Below, one piece after another: positions 58,446 to 64,000 of a stretch of DNA of 64,000 bases. Under the pieces are notes generated by a model, which was given only the letters and a program-made list of their open reading frames with translations, ran no database searches and was not told where the DNA came from. The DNA is from Dama dama. Lineage: Eukaryota > Chordata > Mammalia > Artiodactyla > Cervidae. The stretch's first letter is position 1; every line of letters begins with the position of its first letter. Location of the stretch: NCBI RefSeq assembly GCF_033118175.1, contig NC_083691.1, positions 19,379,001 through 19,443,000 of the forward strand. The letters are read 5' to 3'. The translations under genes were made by a program, and so were the position numbers.

Positions 58446-59968
58446 AGACCCGCAGCACAGGGCCTTCCTGCCCCTTCCTGCCTCCACTTCTGCAATGCTC
58501 TGCTCACTGAGCAATGCCCGGGCAATCACTTCTCTCTACTTCAATAGCTGCTGGTTCCTTCACTGTCACTGTCAGCCTCTGTGCTGGCTCTTCCCTCTCG
58601 TCGCCCTTCCCACGGACTCAGGTCCTGCTGGTCTTCCTGTCTCCACTTTCCCCATCGGTAACTGCCTCCACTGCAGCTTCCGCGATGACCTCTATTTACA
58701 TGTCTTACCTGCTTCCCTTGGGCCACGCTGCCTACTGTGCCCTGGACGTGGCTCCCAGTATGAGGCTGTAGGTCACGGCGGGGCTCCACAACCACTTGGG
58801 AAGCAGGTGGAAAATAACCCATTTCAGGGCTCTCCCCCAGACGCTCTGAGTCTGCACACCTAGTATGGGGCTGAGGAACCTGTACTTCTTAAAAAGCTCC
58901 CAGCTGATGTTGGTGGGCAGGCAGGTCGAAGACCCTCTGCCAGACACCGCCACTGCCTCACTGCCTCCTCAGACTCAGATGCTCGAAGAAGACACCACCA
59001 TCTTTCTCTCCGAGTCTGCCCTCCTGTGCTGCCGATCTCAGCTCTATGTATCTCTTCCTACTCATTTTAGGCCAAAACTGATCTACCTTCTGCCTGGTGG
59101 ACAGAAGTGCCTTCTGCGACCATGGTCTGCATCGGTCCTGACCACGGACAGCACCCAGCCACTCAGCATGGTCACTCTGGGGCCCCCAGCCGACACACCA
59201 CCTGCTTCCCACCCCATTCCTCCCACAGACCCTGCACTCTGGCACACGGGGCTCCTCCTGCCCACCACGTCTCTCACCCAGCACCCATCCTCGGTGCCAA
59301 CAAAAACCTCCCCCCTGCCCTCCTCTCGCTGCTCTGCCTGGAGCCCCTCGCACTCCTGCTGTCACAGGGCCGGTGTGCACCTCCGTAACAGAACTTCTCC
59401 TGTTTTGCCTCGTATCCCTCCATCAGAATTATCTGTGTGTGTCCGTCCTCAGGACACAACTCTGCAGGAGAGTGAGAGGCATTCTCATTTCCTCTCCTTC
59501 CCCAGAATTCTTCAGATTTGCCTTGAAGGTGTTATTAAATCTCAAAATCTGCCAAGTACTTTACAGAACTGCCTGCCACACAGAATATACTCGACGCATG
59601 GCTTTGCCAGCCTTGTGTATCATCAGGCAACTCTGGCCTCCTCCAAATCCCTAACCTCAACTTCTACACACAATTACTAATCCCATAAAAGAGCTAAAGC
59701 GCACACTAAAATAGCACCTCGCCTGCCACTGACCCACAGACTGCCACCAGCTTCTCCTAACAGCTAGGCAGGCTGAGGACTGAGTCACTGAGCGTGTCAC
59801 TTTCTGAAGCATCCACATCACTTCCTGCTCTTAATTTTTCAAGTAAATACAATATCTAAAAACTGTCCTGAGCCAAACCCTGTCTTAAGAAATGAAATGA
59901 GTTTAAAACCCTGTAAAGCAAAGCCTAGATTCATCTCACAAAATGGCCTGCTGCTCTGTACTGCATAC
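58446..59968. other. Intron; long plus-strand frame and L2-like end
   Basis: The longest open frame in the window (271 codons, 58865-59680, plus) runs antisense to NOL10. It is rich in P, S, T and L, as pyrimidine-rich DNA gives, and resembles no protein I know. Its end (gaactgcctgccacacagaa then tatactcgacgc) resembles the L2 3' end, so much of it may be a decayed L2. I do not call a gene. Confidence 0.45.
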
Positions 59969-60035
59969 CTGAGTTGGGGTAGAGGCAGACATCATTAAGG
60001 TCATGTTCTGGCTCCAGGGAAGTAAATATTTTTCC
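59969..60035 (-). CDS. NOL10: NOL10 coding exon, WD40 region
   Basis: Exon of 67 bp, entering in phase 0 and leaving after one base of a glycine codon. It encodes GKIFTSLEPEHDLNDVCLY and then PNS, matching NOL10 about residues 303-324. This is the start of the last propeller blade, continuing directly from NKNS of the previous exon. The acceptor is CTTTTAG and the donor GTATGCAG, both canonical in GT/AG though the donor is not a strong consensus. The intron before it is 2852 bp and the one after it 7366 bp. Confidence 0.95.
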
Positions 60036-60522
60036 CTAAAAGAGTAAGCAAAAGTGAAGTGTTAAAATAGTCAAAGGAAGACAACTTTTGGAAGTTGTCT
60101 TCCAAACAACATACAGGAAGTAAGCTGGAGACATAACTCCATATACCCTGCTTATGTGAGAAAATAAAATCACCTAACAGAAATCACAGAATTTAAGGTT
60201 AAAAAAAAATCTTAGAGAATTTCATTTATCAATTTATCAAATCCTCTCATTTTAGACAGGAAGAAACTGAGGCTCAGTAGAGAGAGCTGACTTTCTTGCG
60301 AAAATATATATGAACTTTTAAAGATAATGTCTACACAACAGGCAAGGATAAAGTTTAAAATAAAACTGTACATCAACTTAAAAAAAAGTCCATAATGTGG
60401 AAGACAGACCCTAGTTAAACTTGTCCTCAAAGAAACAAAGAAGAGATGGTCAACATGGTAAAATGAGGCCAGTATCTGCCATCCTGTGTTGCAAGGATTT
60501 GAGGAGGATCAAATAAGATAAT
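60036..60522. other. Intron, no gene seen; MIR-like scrap at 60235-60290
   Basis: tcattttagacaggaagaaa then ctgaggctcagtagagagag is a reverse MIR core. A short perfect inverted repeat, acaacttttggaagttgt, lies at 60082-60099. The rest is AT-rich. Confidence 0.5.
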
Positions 60523-60553
60523 GAATATAAGAGAAAAAAAAAAGAATATAAGA
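60523..60553 (+). repeat. A tract between 10-bp direct repeats
   Basis: gaatataaga at 60523-60532 and 60544-60553 with gaaaaaaaaaa between them. The weakest of the six similar loci because the repeat is short. Confidence 0.5.
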
Positions 60554-62033
60554 TAACAAAATGCTATAAATACATAAGGTGCTAGTTATTACACAGTGAA
60601 GGGTAAAATATTTTATTTTAAATGTGGGGGGAAATATGCTGTATTTTTAAAAATTAACAGAAATTAAGTGAAAGAAAAAAGAAGATAATAGATGGGAGGG
60701 AGAAAGGGTGATGAGAAAGATAAACAAGGAGAGCGAGTCAAGCAAAAACAAGTAATTTGGGTGTTGGTCAAGAGGGCGTATTCAGTCATTACAACAACGC
60801 CAAGGTAAAACTTACTGCAGCAACTACAACATGACTTCAAGAACTGATGAAAACGTCTGCCAGCTCTTGCGTTTATTAACCCATTATTAGAGAGGCTCCA
60901 TGGCGGTGGGGGAAGGGGGGGGTACTAAAAAACTAACTTCGTGCTCCATGAAAAACAGCAGCAAGGTTCTAATTCAAGACAGACAGTGAAACACACAGCT
61001 ACCTCCCTTTTGTCTCAAGTTTCCAATGAAACGAAAAATGGAAAGAGAGGAGGAAAAAGGAAGGGGAAATCAGAATAACAATAGCACAGAACAAAAAAGA
61101 GACGGTACCACAGTTCGTGAAATCCACATTGGGGAAAACCATGCCCACTGGAGGGCCGGGAAGGGGGCATTCCGACTGGTTAGTCATCACCTTTAGATAG
61201 GATGGGAGCCAGGCCATGGAAAACTTACTCTACCAGTGTGTTACGAACTTTCAAACATGAAAAGTCTGCATTTGTAGGGGTAAAAATAAATGTTGTTTTA
61301 AAGTACACTAGTTTGGATTATCAGAAAAGAGCAGAGAAAAATTCAGGCCTAAGACACCATGAGTCTTCAAGAAAGTCCTCAAAACCCTCCCAACTCAAAG
61401 CAGGACAGTCGGCTCCTGGGTGATGATGCGTCAGGAGAATTCTTCCGAGGACTGATGAGAGCTGGAGGCCCTTCCTTTTCTCTGTAAGAAAGTCTCAGGA
61501 AGGCCCAAGAAGGTGACGGGGCTTGAGAGACAGGACACGCCCCAGGGATAACTCAGTCTCCACAAAGATCCAGAGGAAAACACAGAGGGAGCAGAGTAAG
61601 GTCAGTACTTTGAGAGCTGACAAGCTGTCCCAGCAGCCAGGGATTCCCATCAGCAGCTGACCTGTGATGAGGCCGCTGGTGGCCCCTCTGCCTTGTGTAG
61701 GGGAGCCCCATGAGAAGGACTGATGCTTGCCCTCCAGTGACTAATGCTGAGGCTCTTGCACCCCCCACTCTTTACCTCAAAAATGAATCTTTCTATCTAC
61801 AGTAACACTTTAAAGATGCTAAGTTTGAAATCAATAAATGCAAAGACTCTTAAAAGCAATTGCTACACTGAATGAATTTTGTCCCAGTAGATGAACTAAC
61901 CTTTTACTACTCTCTCAAAACAGGAGAATCAACAACATAGGGCTTTGTAACTTTTTAAATGACATTTAAAAGGGCACAGAATATCAAATATTCCTAAAAT
62001 ATTGCTTTTAAGAAAAACACTATTTAAGAAATT
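60554..62033. other. Intron, no gene seen
   Basis: Purine-rich sequence at 60660-60740 and 61020-61080. Short frames only. Confidence 0.5.
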
Positions 62034-62253
62034 GGGCTTCCCTGGTGGTTCAGATGGTGAAAAATCCACCTGTAAAGTGGAAGACCTGGGTTTGATCCCT
62101 GGGTTGGGAAGATCCCCTGGAGAAGGGAACAGCTACCCACTCCAGTATTCTTGCCTGGAGAATTCCATGGACAGAGGAACCTGGTGGGCTAAAGTCCATG
62201 GGGTCACAAAGAGTCGGACACAACTGAGCGATTTTCACTTTTCATGTAAGAAA
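62025..62253 (+). repeat. Bov-tA SINE with target-site duplication
   Basis: Forward copy 62034-62241, from gggcttccctggtggttcag to gtcggacacaactgagcgat. taagaaatt stands before it (62025-62033 region) and after it (62245-62253 region). Confidence 0.94.
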
Positions 62254-62347
62254 TTACTGTAAAGGTATCATATCTAAAATCTATTTGTTTGACACAAGGA
62301 AGGGTATGAAATTGAGATGCACAGTAACACTGATATGGGAAGATTAG

Positions 62348-62552
62348 CGTGTGTGCTCAGCTGTGTCCCACTCTTGCGACCCCATGGACTGTAGCCCACC
62401 AGGTTCCTCTGTCCATGGTATTTTCCAAGGAAGGATATTGGAGTGGGTTGCCATTTCCATCTCCAGGGGATGTTCCCGACCCAGAAATGTGAACCTGCAT
62501 CTCCTGCATTGGCAGGCAAGGATTCTTTATCACTGAGCCACCAGGGAAGCCC
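62348..62552 (-). repeat. Bov-tA SINE
   Basis: Reverse copy from gtgtgtgctcagctgtgtcc to gagccaccagggaagccc. It lies 106 bp from the forward copy and forms a tail-to-tail pair just downstream, in the transcript, of NOL10 exon 62888-63037. Confidence 0.94.
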
Positions 62553-62887
62553 GGAAAGATTAGTAGTAGCTCATTAAAAGTTTCCTAAAGTTGTAATAAA
62601 AGAGCCTCAAAATCTAGGGGGTTTCCCATGGATCAAGTTTTTTTAAAATGATGATTTACATCTACCTAACAACATGTAAAAATGCGTGCCAGTTCTAGCA
62701 AATGAGGAAAAGTTCTTAACAGCAAGAAAACGACCTGGAGGACCTGGAAGTAACTAACTTCCAGTGAAGGGACTGAATGGATACTAAGTATTGTTTTTTT
62801 CCCAAGAACCCACATAACTCAAACAAGGCAACTGGAAAGAAAAGGAAAATAGGCAAGTCAGTCATTTTAACAACAAAAAATACTTAC
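62553..62887. other. Intron beside exon 62888, no gene seen
   Basis: AT-rich, unassigned. Confidence 0.5.
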
Positions 62888-63037
62888 TGAGTTCTTATTC
62901 CACATTTTGATAATTCGAGAGTCAGCGGACAAAATCAAATCTAAGGAATCCTGGAAATGAACTGATTTAATGGGCAGCCCATATTGGTGATCTTTAACTA
63001 GCAATGGCTTATCAGATCGAAGATCATACAATAAAAC
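62888..63037 (-). CDS. NOL10: NOL10 coding exon, end of WD40 propeller
   Basis: Exon of 150 bp, phase 0 at both ends, 50 codons. It begins VLLYDLRSDKPLLVK and ends RIIKMWNKNS, matching NOL10 roughly at residues 253-302 if the protein has the human length. The DLRSDKP and IIKMWNK strings are typical WD40 blade strands; the WN near the end sits where WD repeats carry their WD dipeptide. The acceptor is TTTCAG before GTTTTATTG and the donor is GTAAGTA. This is the most upstream exon present, so the preceding blades lie beyond the right edge. It is followed in the transcript by a tail-to-tail pair of SINEs about 340 bp into the next intron. Confidence 0.95.
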
Positions 63038-64000
63038 CTGAAATAAAAAAGGTATTTCTGTTTAAATATTTCATCTTAAAAGAAACTTTTAAAAATGAAC
63101 ATCCTCACTCAGAGTACAAAGACTCTAAAGTAAGTGTCAGTCAGCAAAAATACTCCAGAACAATCTCTTCAATTACCCTTCCAGGGTATGGCTCTATGGA
63201 TTCAACCCTAAGAGTAATTTTTAGGCACACTAAGATTGAGAACTACCTGGATATGTTAAGGAAGGAACCAAAAGGAAAAAGTGCACAAGAATTTGTGTCA
63301 TTTATGAATTTAATAAATATAAACACTGAGGGCCTAGTATGTACCAGGCACTCTCCCAGTGGCTGAAAGAAACAAGAACAAGAATCATCATGAAGGCAGT
63401 GGTGGTAGATTAGAGACAGATGCTGGTGGCAAGGCTATGACTTTGGGGGCGGGTTGGGGTGAGGGGGGCAGAGTTCTCTTCTGAGCTCTATCCTGATAGG
63501 CGAGGGGCCTGGGGAAGCTGGATCTCAGACCCAGGTGACAGATGACACAGGCACTCTGTTGAAAGCAGGGCTCCCGCCTATGCTGAGGTCGGGACGGACT
63601 TAAGTGTGTGGGCTCTGCCTTGAAGGAAAGGGAGAAAGATGAAATTAAATCTCTGAAGCTATTTCATTCATACTCCTCAGACTAGTCAGCATTCGCTGAG
63701 GCATGTCCCACTGACCACTCCCTGCACAGGATGTGGGAGACAGTGCTGGGTGGGAAAAAAAAAAGGATCCTTGGACAAGTACCTTTTGGAAACACTGACT
63801 CAGCACATTTCTTGTCTACAGGGATTCTCAGAGCCTCCACTATATATTTAAATGTGCTATAAAAATCTAGAGAATTTCAAATTTTTGTTTTTCCATAGAA
63901 CTCTGTTCCACACACTCGAGAAAACGCTGTTCTAAACCACAGTCAAGAGGACACCTGAGGCGTAGCCCCACTGCAGCTTCAGCTTGAGAATCTCTCAGAC
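63038..64000. other. Intron to the window edge, no gene seen
   Basis: 63295-63365 resembles a common mammalian repeat (ctagtatgtaccaggcactc). G-rich stretch at 63446-63470. No further NOL10 exon is recognised. Confidence 0.5.

Larger units (their letters stand above)
1..64000 (-). other. NOL10: NOL10 gene, partial (introns and ten internal exons)
   Basis: The whole window lies inside one minus-strand transcription unit. Ten exons read right to left give 397 in-frame codons matching NOL10, a WD40/NUC153 nucleolar protein. Its yeast counterpart Enp2 belongs to the small-subunit processome that matures 18S rRNA; that role is family knowledge, not visible here. All borders seen are AG/GT. From the last exon found rightward, introns are 8965, 249, 9818, 1057, 195, 3812, 23719, 7366 and 2852 bp. 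Human NOL10 has, as I recall, 688 residues, so about 250 N-terminal residues lie right of the window and about 40 C-terminal residues lie left of it. I searched 1-3813 for the final exon and did not find it. Confidence 0.93.

Overview
The window is nuclear DNA of a ruminant, most likely a bovid such as cattle, sheep or goat. The evidence is the many copies of ruminant-specific repeats: tRNA(Glu)-headed Bov-tA/Bov-A SINEs, BOV-A2 dimers, 5'-truncated BovB (RTE) LINEs and cetartiodactyl CHR SINEs. These lie over older mammalian repeats (L1M/L1ME 3' ends, L2, MIR, hAT/MER5-like elements). The species cannot be fixed from the sequence alone.

One protein-coding gene is recognised: NOL10 (nucleolar protein 10, orthologue of yeast Enp2), read on the minus strand across the whole window. 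Ten consecutive internal coding exons were found by reading conserved peptides and canonical AG/GT borders: 62888-63037, 59969-60035, 52550-52602, 28704-28830, 24812-24891, 24518-24616, 23371-23460, 13379-13552, 12882-13129 and 3814-3916, in order of transcription. They total 1191 coding bases, all splice phases fit, and they give 397 continuous codons from the end of the WD40 propeller through the NUC153 motif into the lysine-rich, acidic C-terminal tail. The first exons (promoter and most WD repeats) lie beyond the right edge. The last exon (final ~40 residues, stop, 3' UTR) lies beyond the left edge. No promoter or poly(A) site of NOL10 is therefore in the window.

Layout: 1-12.9 kb is the last and next-to-last introns around exon 3814-3916, with old L1 pieces and Bov SINEs. 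12.9-13.6 kb holds two exons split by a 249-bp intron. 13.6-23.4 kb is an intron with a BOV-A2 dimer and two BovB copies with clear target-site duplications. 23.4-28.8 kb holds four exons. 28.8-52.5 kb is one 23.7-kb intron, starting with about 4.9 kb free of recognisable young ruminant SINEs and then SINE/BovB-dense. 52.5-64 kb carries three exons in L2/MIR-containing introns.

No second gene, structural RNA, CRISPR array or new biochemical system was found. The open reading frames outside the NOL10 exons are chance frames or translated repeats. The most notable non-genic pattern is a set of six very short A- or T-rich tracts (7-22 bp), each flanked by 10-19 bp direct repeats. They look like retrotransposition events that delivered little more than a poly(A) tail. 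Also of note are tail-to-tail inverted SINE pairs inside the NOL10 pre-mRNA, a BovB copy with an internal ~155-bp duplication, and intronic CpG clusters.
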